Below, piece after piece: positions 1 through 10,501 of a stretch of 64,000 bases of DNA (positions are counted from its first letter, which is position 1; each line of letters starts with the position of its first letter). The translations under genes were made by a program, and so were the position numbers. The stretch lies in assembly GCA_902578315.1 (NCBI GenBank), contig CACHCL010000004.1, positions 31,001-95,000 on the forward strand, given 5' to 3'. The notes beneath the pieces were generated by a model. That model was given only the letters and a program-made list of their open reading frames with translations. It was not told where the DNA came from and did not search any database. Source of the stretch: an uncultured Pelagibacteraceae bacterium (GTDB lineage Bacteria > Pseudomonadota > Alphaproteobacteria > Pelagibacterales > Pelagibacteraceae).

Positions 1-3000
1 CCAAAAAACCATCAGGACTTATTTAATTTTTTAAATAGTACAATAGAGCCTTGGGATGGGCCGGCGGCCGTATGTGCTACTGACGCAAAATGGGTTTTAG
101 CATCTTCGGATAGAAATGGATTGAGACCGTTAAGATATACAATAACCTCTGATGAGTTATTTTTTGCTGGCTCTGAAACTGGGATGATTAAAATTCCTGA
201 AGAAAAAATTGTAGAAAAAGGAAAATTAGGCCCAGGACAAATTATTGCTATAGATTTAAAAAAAGGAAAATTATTTAAAGATAAAGAAATCAAAGATCTT
301 TTGGCTAAAGATTATAAAAAATATAATAAACAAATTATTGATCTAGAAAAGAAGATTTCCAATGAAAATGAGAAGCCAAATTTCACTAGCGAAGATCTAA
401 GGAAAAGACAGTATTTATCTGGATTGAGCGTAGAGGATTTAGAATTAATCCTTCATCCCATGGCTGAAGAAGGAAAAGAAGCATCTGGATCAATGGGTGA
501 TGATACACCGGTAGCTGTTTTATCGAGTCACTTTAGACCAGTTTCACACTATTTTAGACAAAACTTTAGTCAAGTAACGAACCCACCAATTGACTCTTTA
601 AGAGAAAACAAAGTAATGAGCTTGAAAACTAGATTTGGAAATCTCGGAAATATTTTAGATTTTGACAATCTAACAGAGGAAAACATTTACGTTTTAGATA
701 GTCCTATTTTAACAAATTCACAATTTAAGAAATTTAAAAAATTTTTTTCAAAAAAAACAAAAGTAATTGACTGTACTTTCGATATTTCCTCATCATTAAA
801 AGATAGGATAGAACAAATTAGAGAGGAAGCAGAAACTTCTGTTAGACAAGGAAGCACATGTTTAATATTATCTGATCAAAATATTTCTAATCATAAAGCA
901 AGTATTCCAAGTATTTTAGTAGTTGGTGCTGTGCACTCACATTTAGTCAAACATGGTTTAAGAGGATATTGCTCATTGAACGTAGAATGTTCAGATGCTT
1001 TAGATACACACTCTTTTGCTGTATTGATCGGAGTAGGCGCTACAACTGTCAATCCTTACCTAGCTATAGATAGCATTTATCAAAGGTTTGAAAAAAAATT
1101 ATTTGGTAAATCTGATTTTGAAAGTTGCGTTGTAAAGTTTAAAAAATCAATTGATGCTGGGCTACTCAAAATAATGTCTAAGATGGGAATATCTGTAATA
1201 AGTTCTTATAGAGGCGGATGTAATTTTGAAGCGGTTGGTCTTAGTAGAGCAATAGTTTCTGACTATTTTCCAGGGATGTCCTCAAGAATATCAGGCATAG
1301 GTGTAATAGGAATAGAGAAAAAAATTAAAGAGCTCCACGCTAAGTTTAGTGCAAAAAACGTATTTACTTTACCTATAGGGGGACTTTATAGATATAGAAA
1401 AAGCGGAGAAGATCATCAATACCAAGGAAGATTAATCCACTTACTTCAAAGTGCAGTTGGAAGTGGATCTTATGATCAATATAAAAAATACTCTAATGGA
1501 ATACATAATCTTCCACCAATAAATATAAGGGATTTATTAGAATTTAAAAAGTCTAAGGACGAAATAAGCATTGAACAAGTTGAACCGCTTGAGGATATTT
1601 TAAAAAGATTTGGAAGCGGAAGCATGTCACATGGAGCTTTATCAGCTGAAGCACACGAGACACTGGCAATGGGCATGAATAGAATTAAAGGAGCCTCATG
1701 TAGCGGTGAGGGAGGAGAAGATGCAAAACGATTTAAGGTCCTACCGAATGGAGATAGCGCAAATTCAAGAGTAAAACAAATCGCATCAGCAAGATTTGGT
1801 GTTACAGTAGATTACTTAAATAACGCAAATGAAATAGAAATTAAAATTGCTCAGGGTGCAAAACCAGGTGAAGGAGGACAGCTTCCAGGTTTCAAGGTGA
1901 CAGAGGAAATAGCTAGATTGAGACATTCAACTCCAGGAGTTACTTTAATCTCTCCTCCTCCTCATCATGATATTTACTCAATTGAAGATTTAGCTCAATT
2001 AATTTATGATTTAAAACAGATTAATCCTAAAGCTAGAGTAGGAGTAAAACTAGTCGCCTCAACCGGGATAGGTACAATTGCAGCTGGAGTTGCAAAAGCT
2101 AAGGCAGATATTATTTTGATATCTGGTCATTCTGGAGGAACTGGAGCCAGCCCACAAACAAGTATAAAGTACGCAGGAATACCGTGGGAAATGGGTTTAA
2201 CAGAAGCTAATCAGATCCTTACTTTAAATAATTTAAGACACAATGTTACACTCAGAACTGACGGTGGATTAAAAACAGGAAGAGATGTAGTGATCGCAGC
2301 TATGATGGGTGCAGAAGAATACGGTATGGGGACTTCTTCTTTAGTTGCAATGGGATGTATAATGGTAAGACAGTGCCACTCAAACACCTGCCCAGTAGGA
2401 GTGTGTAGCCAAGACAAATCACTAAGAGAGAAATTTACTGGTACGCCTGAAAAAGTTGAAAATTTATTTAAATTCGTTGCAACTGAAGTGAGAGAGATCT
2501 TAGCCTCATTAGGATTTAAATCAATAAATGAAATTATCGGCCGAACAGACCTACTATCGCAAGTGAATAAGGGTGCCTCAAATTTAGATGATCTAGATCT
2601 AAACCCCTTATTGGTTCAAGCAGACCCAGGTGAAAACTTAAGATACTGTAAAGATAATCATATAAACAAAGTTCCTGAAACTTTAGATGAAAAAATATGG
2701 TCTGATATTAAAGATAAGATTGATCCCTCAAATAAAAACAATTTTGAATACGATATTGAAAATACATCTAGATCTGTGGGCACTAGACTTTCACACCATG
2801 TTTATAAAAAATTTGGTAATGAAAAACTAAAAGATAATACGATAAATATTAAGTTAACTGGTTCAGCTGGACAATCTTTGGGAGCGTTTCTGACGAAGGG
2901 TATAAGCCTTGTAGTTGAGGGCGATTGTAATGATTATGTGGGTAAAGGTTTATCTGGAGGAGAAATAATTGTTAAAATTTCAAATAATAGTAAATTAATT

Positions 3001-3495
3001 GCAGATCAAAACACAATAATTGGTAATACAGTTCTATATGGCGCTACCTCAGGGAAACTGTATGCTTCTGGGCAAGCCGGTGAAAGATTTGCAGTGAGAA
3101 ACTCAGGAAGTTTCGCAATAACAGAAGGTTGTGGCGCTCATGGATGTGAATATATGACTGGAGGAACTGCAATTATATTAGGAGCAGTCGGAGATAATTT
3201 TGGAGCTGGCATGACTGGCGGAATGGCTTTTATTTACGATGAAAAAAACGAGTTCGAAAACTTTGCAAATCCTACTTCAATCATTTGGCAACCAGTAGAA
3301 ACAAATTATTGGAAAAAATTCTTAGAAGAAAGCATTAAAGATTTTATACAGAAAACTTCTTCTAAAAAAGCTAAAAAGATACTTGAAAATTTTAAGGTTG
3401 AACTCAAAAAATTTAAACAAGTGTGCCCAATTGAAATGCTTGATAAATTGGATAATCCTATTACTCTAAGATCCCAAAATAAGAAAGCAGGTTAA
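1..3495 (+). CDS. gltB: Glutamate synthase large subunit, 5' end truncated by the window
   Basis: Frame 1 is open from base 1 (PKNHQDLFNFLNSTIEPWDGPAAVCATDAKWVLASSDRNGLRPLRY...), so the TTG at 121 in the ORF track is not the true start. GltB motifs present: SGHSGGTGASPQTSIKYAGIPWE, CHSNTCPVGVCSQD, GXGXG repeats of the C-terminal domain. Confidence 0.97.
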   Translation, partial: PKNHQDLFNFLNSTIEPWDGPAAVCATDAKWVLASSDRNGLRPLRYTITSDELFFAGSETGMIKIPEEKIVEKGKLGPGQIIAIDLKKGKLFKDKEIKDLLAKDYKKYNKQIIDLEKKISNENEKPNFTSEDLRKRQYLSGLSVEDLELILHPMAEEGKEASGSMGDDTPVAVLSSHFRPVSHYFRQNFSQVTNPPIDSLRENKVMSLKTRFGNLGNILDFDNLTEENIYVLDSPILTNSQFKKFKKFFSKKTKVIDCTFDISSSLKDRIEQIREEAETSVRQGSTCLILSDQNISNHKASIPSILVVGAVHSHLVKHGLRGYCSLNVECSDALDTHSFAVLIGVGATTVNPYLAIDSIYQRFEKKLFGKSDFESCVVKFKKSIDAGLLKIMSKMGISVISSYRGGCNFEAVGLSRAIVSDYFPGMSSRISGIGVIGIEKKIKELHAKFSAKNVFTLPIGGLYRYRKSGEDHQYQGRLIHLLQSAVGSGSYDQYKKYSNGIHNLPPINIRDLLEFKKSKDEISIEQVEPLEDILKRFGSGSMSHGALSAEAHETLAMGMNRIKGASCSGEGGEDAKRFKVLPNGDSANSRVKQIASARFGVTVDYLNNANEIEIKIAQGAKPGEGGQLPGFKVTEEIARLRHSTPGVTLISPPPHHDIYSIEDLAQLIYDLKQINPKARVGVKLVASTGIGTIAAGVAKAKADIILISGHSGGTGASPQTSIKYAGIPWEMGLTEANQILTLNNLRHNVTLRTDGGLKTGRDVVIAAMMGAEEYGMGTSSLVAMGCIMVRQCHSNTCPVGVCSQDKSLREKFTGTPEKVENLFKFVATEVREILASLGFKSINEIIGRTDLLSQVNKGASNLDDLDLNPLLVQADPGENLRYCKDNHINKVPETLDEKIWSDIKDKIDPSNKNNFEYDIENTSRSVGTRLSHHVYKKFGNEKLKDNTINIKLTGSAGQSLGAFLTKGISLVVEGDCNDYVGKGLSGGEIIVKISNNSKLIADQNTIIGNTVLYGATSGKLYASGQAGERFAVRNSGSFAITEGCGAHGCEYMTGGTAIILGAVGDNFGAGMTGGMAFIYDEKNEFENFANPTSIIWQPVETNYWKKFLEESIKDFIQKTSSKKAKKILENFKVELKKFKQVCPIEMLDKLDNPITLRSQNKKAG

Positions 3496-4373
3496 TGAGC
3501 AAACTTAAAGTATTTTGCTTTGGCTTCGGCCAAGTTGCAGAGAGTTTTATCAATAAATTAATATATGAAAAAAAAGATTTTGACTTAAGTATTACTTCCA
3601 GGCAGGAAACTCATCTGATAGAGATTAATAATATCAAAATAAATTCGTATCAATTTTCAAAGGATAAAATTGATAACTCTATAATAAAAAAGTTAGAGGA
3701 TGCAAATTACATTTTAATTTCTATTCCGCCTATTGATGGAAAAGATATTGTGGTCAACTACCTTGAAACAAATCTAAAAATAAAAACAAATTGTAAATGG
3801 ATTACTTATTTATCAGCAACAAGTGTGTATGGGGATCACAAAGGTGATTGGGTAAATGAAAATAGTATTACTAAACCATCCTCACCTAGCGGGGTAAGTA
3901 GGTTGCAAGCAGAAAATTCTTGGATAAGCCTATCAAATAAAAAAAAATTACCATTACAAATTTTTAGGTTGGCTGGAATATATTCAAATGAGTTTAATAT
4001 TTTGAAAAGATTGCAAGCTGGCACGGTACAAATAGTAGACAAACAAAACCATTTTTTTTCAAGAATTCACGTTGAAGATATAGGTAATATTCTATTTAAA
4101 TCTATTAATAATTTTAAAAATAATGAAATTTATAATATTTGTGATGATAAACCTGCTTCACAGAGTGATGTTGCAGCTTATGGTGCAAAATTACTTAAAC
4201 TGGAAAAACCAAATCCAGTTAAACTCGAGGAAGTTGAAAGTGAAATGTTGAAAAATTTTTATAAAGACTCAAAAAAAGTAGATAACAAAAAAATGAAAAA
4301 CTTTTTTGAATATAATTTGAAATTTCCCTCATACATTGAAGGATTAGATTACATTTTTAACAATAATATTTAA
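3495..4373 (+). CDS. NAD(P)-dependent epimerase/SDR-like protein (YeeZ-like)
   Basis: N-terminal FGFGQVAESFINKL nucleotide-binding fold, YLSATSVYGDHKGDWVNE motif typical of this family. Starts in the gltB stop (TAATG). Confidence 0.8.
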   Translation: MSKLKVFCFGFGQVAESFINKLIYEKKDFDLSITSRQETHLIEINNIKINSYQFSKDKIDNSIIKKLEDANYILISIPPIDGKDIVVNYLETNLKIKTNCKWITYLSATSVYGDHKGDWVNENSITKPSSPSGVSRLQAENSWISLSNKKKLPLQIFRLAGIYSNEFNILKRLQAGTVQIVDKQNHFFSRIHVEDIGNILFKSINNFKNNEIYNICDDKPASQSDVAAYGAKLLKLEKPNPVKLEEVESEMLKNFYKDSKKVDNKKMKNFFEYNLKFPSYIEGLDYIFNNNI

Positions 4374-5099
4374 TTCTTTAATAATTTTCTTTATAGACCT
4401 TTGATTAGATAAGCTGTGATCACCATTTTTTACTATAACAGCTCTCTTTTTAGCTTTACTAAACATTTTTAAAACATGCTTTGAGAAAATAGTTGGTACC
4501 ACTTCATCTTTTTGGCCATGTATCATGGTTACACTTATATCTAAATTTATTTTTTTATTTAAAATTTTATTTTTTTTTCCATCTTTTATTAACTGTAAAG
4601 TAATAGGATATTCATACTCCCCGTTTTTTATTAAAATTTTTCCCTTTTTAATTAATTCTTCTTTTGTTTTATTGGGAAATTTATTCCACATTAATCTAGT
4701 TAAAAATTCTGGTGCTGAACCTATTCCAATAAATCCTTTGATTTGTGATTTAAAATATTTAAAAAGATTCAACGCAATCCAAGCTCCCATACTCGAGCCT
4801 ATTATTATAAAATTATTTTTCTTAACAATTTTTTTAATTACACTTTTGGCATCACTTGTCCAAACACTTATATTACCTTTTGTAAAAATACCTGACGACT
4901 TTCCGTGTCCAGAGTACTCTAAACTTAAAAAACCCAATTTGTCCCTTTTAGCAAATCTTAAAAGAGATTGAGGTTTTTCACCTTCTATGTCAGACATAAA
5001 ACCTGGAAGAAAAATTATGTAAAGCTTTTCTCTAAAATAATTGTCAATATATCTAAGTTTTTTTGTATTTGAAATTTTAAGATACTTAAATTTTTTCAT
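4344..5099 (-). CDS. Alpha/beta hydrolase
   Basis: GSSMGAW nucleophile elbow, YSGHGKSSG, C-terminal GDHSL histidine motif. Confidence 0.85.
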   Translation of the reverse strand: MKKFKYLKISNTKKLRYIDNYFREKLYIIFLPGFMSDIEGEKPQSLLRFAKRDKLGFLSLEYSGHGKSSGIFTKGNISVWTSDAKSVIKKIVKKNNFIIIGSSMGAWIALNLFKYFKSQIKGFIGIGSAPEFLTRLMWNKFPNKTKEELIKKGKILIKNGEYEYPITLQLIKDGKKNKILNKKINLDISVTMIHGQKDEVVPTIFSKHVLKMFSKAKKRAVIVKNGDHSLSNQRSIKKIIKELNIIVKNVI

Positions 5100-5137
5100 A
5101 TAACGTTAAGTTTATTTGCTATTATATAACAATAAAT

Positions 5138-6295
5138 ATGACTACTAAAATAAATGTTTTACAAGTAATTCCTAAACTTGGGTATGGCGGGGCCGAAACT
5201 GGTTGTTACGATATAGCTCATTATTTAGCAGAGCAAGAGTGCGGATCTTATATAGCAACTTCAGGAGGAGAACTATTGAAGTTTGTAAAAAAAAATAAGG
5301 TAGGAGTTTTTAAAATTCCAGTTCATTCAAAAAACCCAGTTCTGATGTTATTAAATGTAATATTATTATCTTTTTATATTCTCATTAAAAAAATAAATAT
5401 TGTTCACGCTAGAAGTAGAGCACCAGCATGGTCATGTTATTTGGCTTGCCTTATTACAAGTAGGATTTTTGTAACAACTTTTCATGGAACTTATAACTAT
5501 AAAAGCAAAATCAAAAAGTTTTATAATAGTGTTATGTTAAAATCAAAACTTACAATTGCAGGATCAAATTTTATTTTTGGTCATATAAATGAAAATTATA
5601 GCGAATATTTAAATAAGAAAAGAAAATTAAGAGTTATATTTCGAGGAATAAATGTTGATTATTTTAGCCAAAAAAATATTTCAATTTTAAAGCAAGAAAA
5701 GTTAAAGAAAGAATGGTTATTAGCTTCAAACAAATTTACTATTCTCATGCCAGGTAGATTAACATACTGGAAAGGGCATGAAAAATTTATTGAAGCATTA
5801 AATATTTTAATTGAGGATTACAACATAACTAATTTTCAAGCTATTTTACTTGGATCTGATCAAGGAAGAAAAGTTTACACCAAAAAACTTTACAGCTTAG
5901 TTGAGCGATATAGTTTAACTAAAAAAATTAAATTTATTAGTCATTGTAAAGAAATGCCTTTAGCTTATTCTTTAGCAGATGTTGTGGTATCAGCATCTAT
6001 TGAACCCGAAGCCTTCGGACGGGTCGCTGTAGAATCCCAATCAATGGGTAAACCAATTATAGCAAGTAATATTGGGGGATCAAAAGAAACTGTTTTAAAT
6101 AAAAAATCTGGTTATTTATATAAACATGATGATCCGAGAGATCTTGCTAAAAATTTAAATACTGTTATTCAGTTAAATCAGGAGGAGTTGAAATTAATGG
6201 GAAACGAAGGTAGAAAAAATATTACTAAAAAATTTGATGTAGAAGTCATGTGTGATTCAAACTTAAGAGAATATAGGAAATTGCTTAAAAATTAA
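5138..6295 (+). CDS. Glycosyltransferase family 4/1
   Basis: GYGGAETGCYDIA N-term, PGRLTYWKGHEKFIEAL, EPEAFGRVAVESQSMGKPIIASNIGGSKETV. Confidence 0.92.
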   Translation: MTTKINVLQVIPKLGYGGAETGCYDIAHYLAEQECGSYIATSGGELLKFVKKNKVGVFKIPVHSKNPVLMLLNVILLSFYILIKKINIVHARSRAPAWSCYLACLITSRIFVTTFHGTYNYKSKIKKFYNSVMLKSKLTIAGSNFIFGHINENYSEYLNKKRKLRVIFRGINVDYFSQKNISILKQEKLKKEWLLASNKFTILMPGRLTYWKGHEKFIEALNILIEDYNITNFQAILLGSDQGRKVYTKKLYSLVERYSLTKKIKFISHCKEMPLAYSLADVVVSASIEPEAFGRVAVESQSMGKPIIASNIGGSKETVLNKKSGYLYKHDDPRDLAKNLNTVIQLNQEELKLMGNEGRKNITKKFDVEVMCDSNLREYRKLLKN

Positions 6296-8214
6296 TGCCT
6301 CAAATACAACTTTTAGACGGAAAAAAAATTTCATTCACAAAATCAGTAAGTGGAGTCGAATTGACAAAAAAAATCAGTAAGTCAATCGAAAAATCTGCCT
6401 TAATAATGGAAGTGAATGGAGTCCTAAAAGATCTGTCACACGAGATAAGTAAAGATTCTAAAGTAAGATTTATTACAGCCGAAGACAAAGAAGGTTTAGA
6501 AGTAATCAGGCACGATGCTGCTCATATAATGGCCATGGCAGTTCAAGAATTATTTCCTGGAACACAGGTAACAATAGGCCCAGTTATTGAGAACGGTTTT
6601 TATTATGATTTTGCGAGAAAAGAACCTTTTACAAGCGATGACTTAATTAAGATTGAAAAAAAAATGTCAGAAATTATAGACAGAGATGTAAAAACAAAAA
6701 GAGAAGTTTGGCAAAGAGAAAAAGCAATTGAACATTTTAGAAAGATAGGAGAAAAGTATAAAGCTGAAATCATAGAAAGCATTCCTGTTAATGAGGAACT
6801 TTCCGTTTATCATCATGGAGAAACGTGGCATGATTTATGTAGAGGTCCACACTTAGCTTCCTCTAGAAAAATTGGTAAAGCTTTTAAGCTAACAAAAGTG
6901 TCTGGGGCATATTGGCGGGGTGACTCGAACAATGAAATGCTTCAGAGAATTTACGGTACTTGCTGGAGCTCAAAAAAAGATTTAGATAACTATCTACATC
7001 GATTAGAAGAGGCAGAAAAGAGAGATCATAGAAAATTAGGTAAAGAAATGGATCTTTTCCACTTTAGAGAGGAAAGCCCTGGATCAGTTTTTTGGCATGA
7101 AAAAGGTTGGTTATTATTTCAGAGACTAGTCGAGTACATGAGAATGAAACAAAGATTAGCTGGTTATAAGGAAATCAATACTCCAGAGCTTTTGGATAAA
7201 TCGTTATGGGAGAAATCTGGCCACTGGGAAAAATTTGGGGAACATATGTTTACATCAGAGACGCCGGATGAAAAAACATTTGCTGTAAAACCAATGAATT
7301 GCCCGGGGTGTGTTCAGGTTTTTAATCAGGGCCTCAAGAGTTATAGAGACCTACCATTAAAACTTTCAGAATTTGGAAAAGTTCATCGGTATGAACCCTC
7401 GGGAGCTTTACATGGGTTACTTAGAGTTAGAGCTTTTACGCAAGACGATGCTCATATTTTTTGCACTGAGGATCAAATTACAGAGGAGTCTCTTTCAGTG
7501 ACAAATTTAATTTTAGAAATATATAAAGATTTAGGATTTAAAAATGTTATTTTAAAATATTCTGATAGACCTGAACAGAGAGTCGGGGATGATAGTATAT
7601 GGGATAAGTCAGAAGCCGCTCTTTTAACTGCGATAAAAAAATCAAAATTAAAGTATACAATTAATAAGGGCGAGGGAGCTTTTTATGGTCCTAAAATAGA
7701 ATTTGTTTTAAGAGACGCAATCGGAAGAGATTGGCAGTGTGGTACTTTGCAGGTAGACTTAAATTTACCTGGGAGGTTAGGCGCTTCATACGTAGCTAAA
7801 GATGGCACAAAAAAAATTCCAGTTATGCTACACAGAGCTTTATTTGGTTCTTTAGAGAGATTCATAGGGATTTTGATTGAAAACTATGCTGGTAAATTAC
7901 CTTTTTGGTTGTCTCCGGCACAAGTAGTGGTGTGTACCATTGCAGAAGAGAACAATAATTATGTTAAAAAGTTATTTGAAGATTTATTTAAAGAAGGTAT
8001 AAAATGTGAAATGGATTTGAGGAATGAAAAAATTAATTATAAGGTGAGAGAACACTCTTTAGCTAAAATACCTTATATTATAGTCTGCGGAAAAAAAGAG
8101 GTTGCAGAAAATACGGTCACCATCAGAAAGCTAGGTTCAGAAAATCAAGAAGTCATTAAACGAGCAGATTTAATTAAAAATATGTTAGACTTAAATAAGT
8201 TACCTTTAAACTAA
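6295..8214 (+). CDS. thrS: Threonyl-tRNA synthetase
   Basis: TGS domain, HDAAHIMAMAVQELFPG, MNCPGCVQVF, RVRAFTQDDAHIFC, HRALFGSLERFIGILIE. Confidence 0.98.
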   Translation: MPQIQLLDGKKISFTKSVSGVELTKKISKSIEKSALIMEVNGVLKDLSHEISKDSKVRFITAEDKEGLEVIRHDAAHIMAMAVQELFPGTQVTIGPVIENGFYYDFARKEPFTSDDLIKIEKKMSEIIDRDVKTKREVWQREKAIEHFRKIGEKYKAEIIESIPVNEELSVYHHGETWHDLCRGPHLASSRKIGKAFKLTKVSGAYWRGDSNNEMLQRIYGTCWSSKKDLDNYLHRLEEAEKRDHRKLGKEMDLFHFREESPGSVFWHEKGWLLFQRLVEYMRMKQRLAGYKEINTPELLDKSLWEKSGHWEKFGEHMFTSETPDEKTFAVKPMNCPGCVQVFNQGLKSYRDLPLKLSEFGKVHRYEPSGALHGLLRVRAFTQDDAHIFCTEDQITEESLSVTNLILEIYKDLGFKNVILKYSDRPEQRVGDDSIWDKSEAALLTAIKKSKLKYTINKGEGAFYGPKIEFVLRDAIGRDWQCGTLQVDLNLPGRLGASYVAKDGTKKIPVMLHRALFGSLERFIGILIENYAGKLPFWLSPAQVVVCTIAEENNNYVKKLFEDLFKEGIKCEMDLRNEKINYKVREHSLAKIPYIIVCGKKEVAENTVTIRKLGSENQEVIKRADLIKNMLDLNKLPLN

Positions 8215-8760
8215 GTGTCAAATTCGAAACCAAATTATTTCCAAAGAAGATCAAAACCTCAAGGTCCAAGAGCTAACGAACGAATAAGGGCACTAGATGT
8301 TCAAGTAATTGGGAGTGACGGAAATAATCTTGGAGTAATGCCAATTAAAAAAGCAATTGAGCAGGCTAAAAATGAAGAATTAGATTTAATCGAAATATCA
8401 CCTAATGCAAATCCTCCAGTTTGCAAAATCATGGATATGGGAAAACATAAATATGACTTACAAAAAAAAGCTAATCAAGCAAAAAAAAAACAAAAAACTG
8501 TCTCGCTTAAGGAAATTAAATTAAGACCTGGAACAGAAATTCATGATTATAATTTTAAGATAAAAAATGCTAAAAAGTTTATAAGCAAGGGAGATAAAGT
8601 AAAATTTACTGTTAAATTTAAAGGAAGAGAAATGCAGCATACTGATCTTGGTAAAGAATTAATGAATAAAATTATAGAAGAAACAAAAGATATAGCTAAA
8701 GTTGAAAGCCAGCCAAAATTTGAAGGCAAACAAATGGTTATGATAATTCAACCCATCTAA
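8215..8760 (+). CDS. infC: Translation initiation factor IF-3 (GTG start directly after the thrS stop)
   Basis: ANERIRALDVQVIG, DLIEISPNANPPVCKIMDMGKHKY. First in-frame ATG falls inside the conserved N-domain, so a non-ATG start is required. Confidence 0.96.
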   Translation: MSNSKPNYFQRRSKPQGPRANERIRALDVQVIGSDGNNLGVMPIKKAIEQAKNEELDLIEISPNANPPVCKIMDMGKHKYDLQKKANQAKKKQKTVSLKEIKLRPGTEIHDYNFKIKNAKKFISKGDKVKFTVKFKGREMQHTDLGKELMNKIIEETKDIAKVESQPKFEGKQMVMIIQPI

Positions 8761-8770
8761 ATCAAACTTA

Positions 8771-8802
8771 TTAGCGACTTGCTAAGATATGATATTGCAT
8801 AT
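8771..8802 (+). promoter_or_regulatory. Candidate paired hairpins in the rpmI 5' leader (possible ribosomal-protein autoregulatory element)
   Basis: TTAGC-GACTT-GCTAA (8771-8785) and ATATG-ATATTG-CATAT (8787-8802) in the 59-nt infC-rpmI spacer, large for this genome. Function is inferred only. Confidence 0.3.
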
Positions 8803-8819
8803 ATAAGTCCGAGATATTT

Positions 8820-9026
8820 ATGCCAAAATTAAAAACTAAAAGCTCAGCAAAAAAAAGATTTAAGTTTACTGCTTCTGGTAAAATAAAAATGCCTCAAGCA
8901 GGTAAACGACATGGTATGATTAAGAGAACAAATTCACAAATAAGAAAGCAGAGAGGTACTACGATAATGTCTAAACAAGATTCAAAAATTGTCAAATCGT
9001 ATATGCCATATAATTTAAGAGGATAA
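8820..9026 (+). CDS. rpmI: 50S ribosomal protein L35
   Basis: [23 protein letters not shown] signature. Confidence 0.98.
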   Translation: MPKLKTKSSAKKRFKFTASGKIKMPQAGKRHGMIKRTNSQIRKQRGTTIMSKQDSKIVKSYMPYNLRG

Positions 9027-9027
9027 T

Positions 9028-9384
9028 ATGGCAAGGACAAAACGAGGTGTAGTAAGTAGAGCGAAGCATAACAAAGTTTTAAAAGCCGTAAAAGGTCAGT
9101 ATGGAAGAAGGAAAAATACAATTAGAATTGCTCGTCAAGCGATGGAAAAAGCCATGCAATATGCTTATCGAGATAGAAGAGCAAAAAAAAGAGAATTTCG
9201 ATCACTATGGATTCAAAGAATAAACGCTGGCGTAAGAGCAGAAGGCTTAACTTACGCAAAGTTTATTAATGGTCTGGCTAAATCTAAAATTAAATTAGAT
9301 AGAAAAGTTTTAGCTGAATTAGCCTATGATAATCCAGAAGTCTTTAAATCAGTAGTAAAAAAGGTTCAATCTTCCCTTGGTTAA
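9028..9384 (+). CDS. rplT: 50S ribosomal protein L20
   Basis: [38 protein letters not shown]. Confidence 0.98.
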   Translation: MARTKRGVVSRAKHNKVLKAVKGQYGRRKNTIRIARQAMEKAMQYAYRDRRAKKREFRSLWIQRINAGVRAEGLTYAKFINGLAKSKIKLDRKVLAELAYDNPEVFKSVVKKVQSSLG

Positions 9385-9433
9385 AAGGGTCTTTGATTTA
9401 AAGCAAACTTTAATATAAAAAATCAATTACCTG

Positions 9434-10501
9434 ATGAGTGATTTGGATAAAATAAATTCTATTTTCAATGCTAAAATTGACTCTGTTAAAACAAAGGAAG
9501 ATTTACAAAATTTAAAAACTGAGTTTTTTGGAAAAAACGGACAAATTACACAGCAATTTAAAACACTTGGCACGCTGGAACCTGAAAAGAGAAAAGATTT
9601 TGCTTCAAATTTAAATAAAATTAAAGATGATTTATCTAATCAAATTGAACAGAAAAGTTTTGAAATAGAGAATGCAGAAATTAGCGATAAATTAAAAAAT
9701 GAAAAAATTGATGTAACTTTACCGATCCGACCATATCAACAAGGAAAAATACATCCAGTATCTCAAGTCATAGATGAAATTTCTTCTATTTTTTCTGAAG
9801 TCGGTTTTACTGTTGCAGAAGGTCCAGATGTTGAAACTGAGTATAATAATTTTACGGCATTAAATACACCCGAGGATCATCCAGCTAGGGATATGCATGA
9901 CACATTTTACTTGGAAAAAAATAAAAAACTTCTTTTAAGAACACATACTTCTCCAGTACAAATTAGAGAAATGCTTGGTGGAAAAGCACCATTTAAAATA
10001 ATTATTCCAGGTAGAACTTATAGATGTGATAGTGATCAAACTCATGCTCCAATGTTTCATCAATTAGAAGGTCTTCACATTGATAAAAATATTACCATGG
10101 GTCATCTTAAGGGGTGTTTAGATTATTTTATTAAAGAATTCTTTGAAGTCAAAAATGTTAAAATGAGATTCAGACCTAGTCATTTCCCTTTCACCGAACC
10201 ATCTGCCGAAGTAGACATTGGATATAGAATTGAGAATGAAAAAATTATAATTGGTGAAGGCAATAAATGGTTAGAAATATTGGGCTGCGGAATGGTTCAT
10301 CCTAATGTTCTAAAAAATGCAAAAGTTGATCCAAAAAAGTATCAAGGATTTGCATTCGGGATGGGTATTGATCGTCTAGCCATGTTAAAATATGGAATTA
10401 CCGATTTAAGAGCCTTTTTTGAAACAGATTATAGATGGTTAAGTCATTTTGGTTTTGACCCTTTAGATGTGCCAACAAACTATAGAGGATTAAGCAAATG
10501 A
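9434..10501 (+). CDS. pheS: Phenylalanyl-tRNA synthetase alpha subunit
   Basis: [52 protein letters not shown]. Confidence 0.98.
   Translation: MSDLDKINSIFNAKIDSVKTKEDLQNLKTEFFGKNGQITQQFKTLGTLEPEKRKDFASNLNKIKDDLSNQIEQKSFEIENAEISDKLKNEKIDVTLPIRPYQQGKIHPVSQVIDEISSIFSEVGFTVAEGPDVETEYNNFTALNTPEDHPARDMHDTFYLEKNKKLLLRTHTSPVQIREMLGGKAPFKIIIPGRTYRCDSDQTHAPMFHQLEGLHIDKNITMGHLKGCLDYFIKEFFEVKNVKMRFRPSHFPFTEPSAEVDIGYRIENEKIIIGEGNKWLEILGCGMVHPNVLKNAKVDPKKYQGFAFGMGIDRLAMLKYGITDLRAFFETDYRWLSHFGFDPLDVPTNYRGLSK

Noticed and set aside
121-3495. gltB start at TTG 121 as given by the ORF track
   Set aside because: Frame is open to base 1 with conserved GltB N-terminal glutaminase-domain sequence; the gene is truncated by the window.
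4525-4971. 148-aa plus-strand ORF
   Set aside because: Antisense to the alpha/beta hydrolase, which has clear catalytic motifs; composition-driven shadow ORF.
9398-9413. TTAAAG-CAAA-CTTTAA hairpin between rplT and pheS
   Set aside because: Weak AT-only stem with no following T-run; expected by chance in this composition, so not called as attenuator or terminator.
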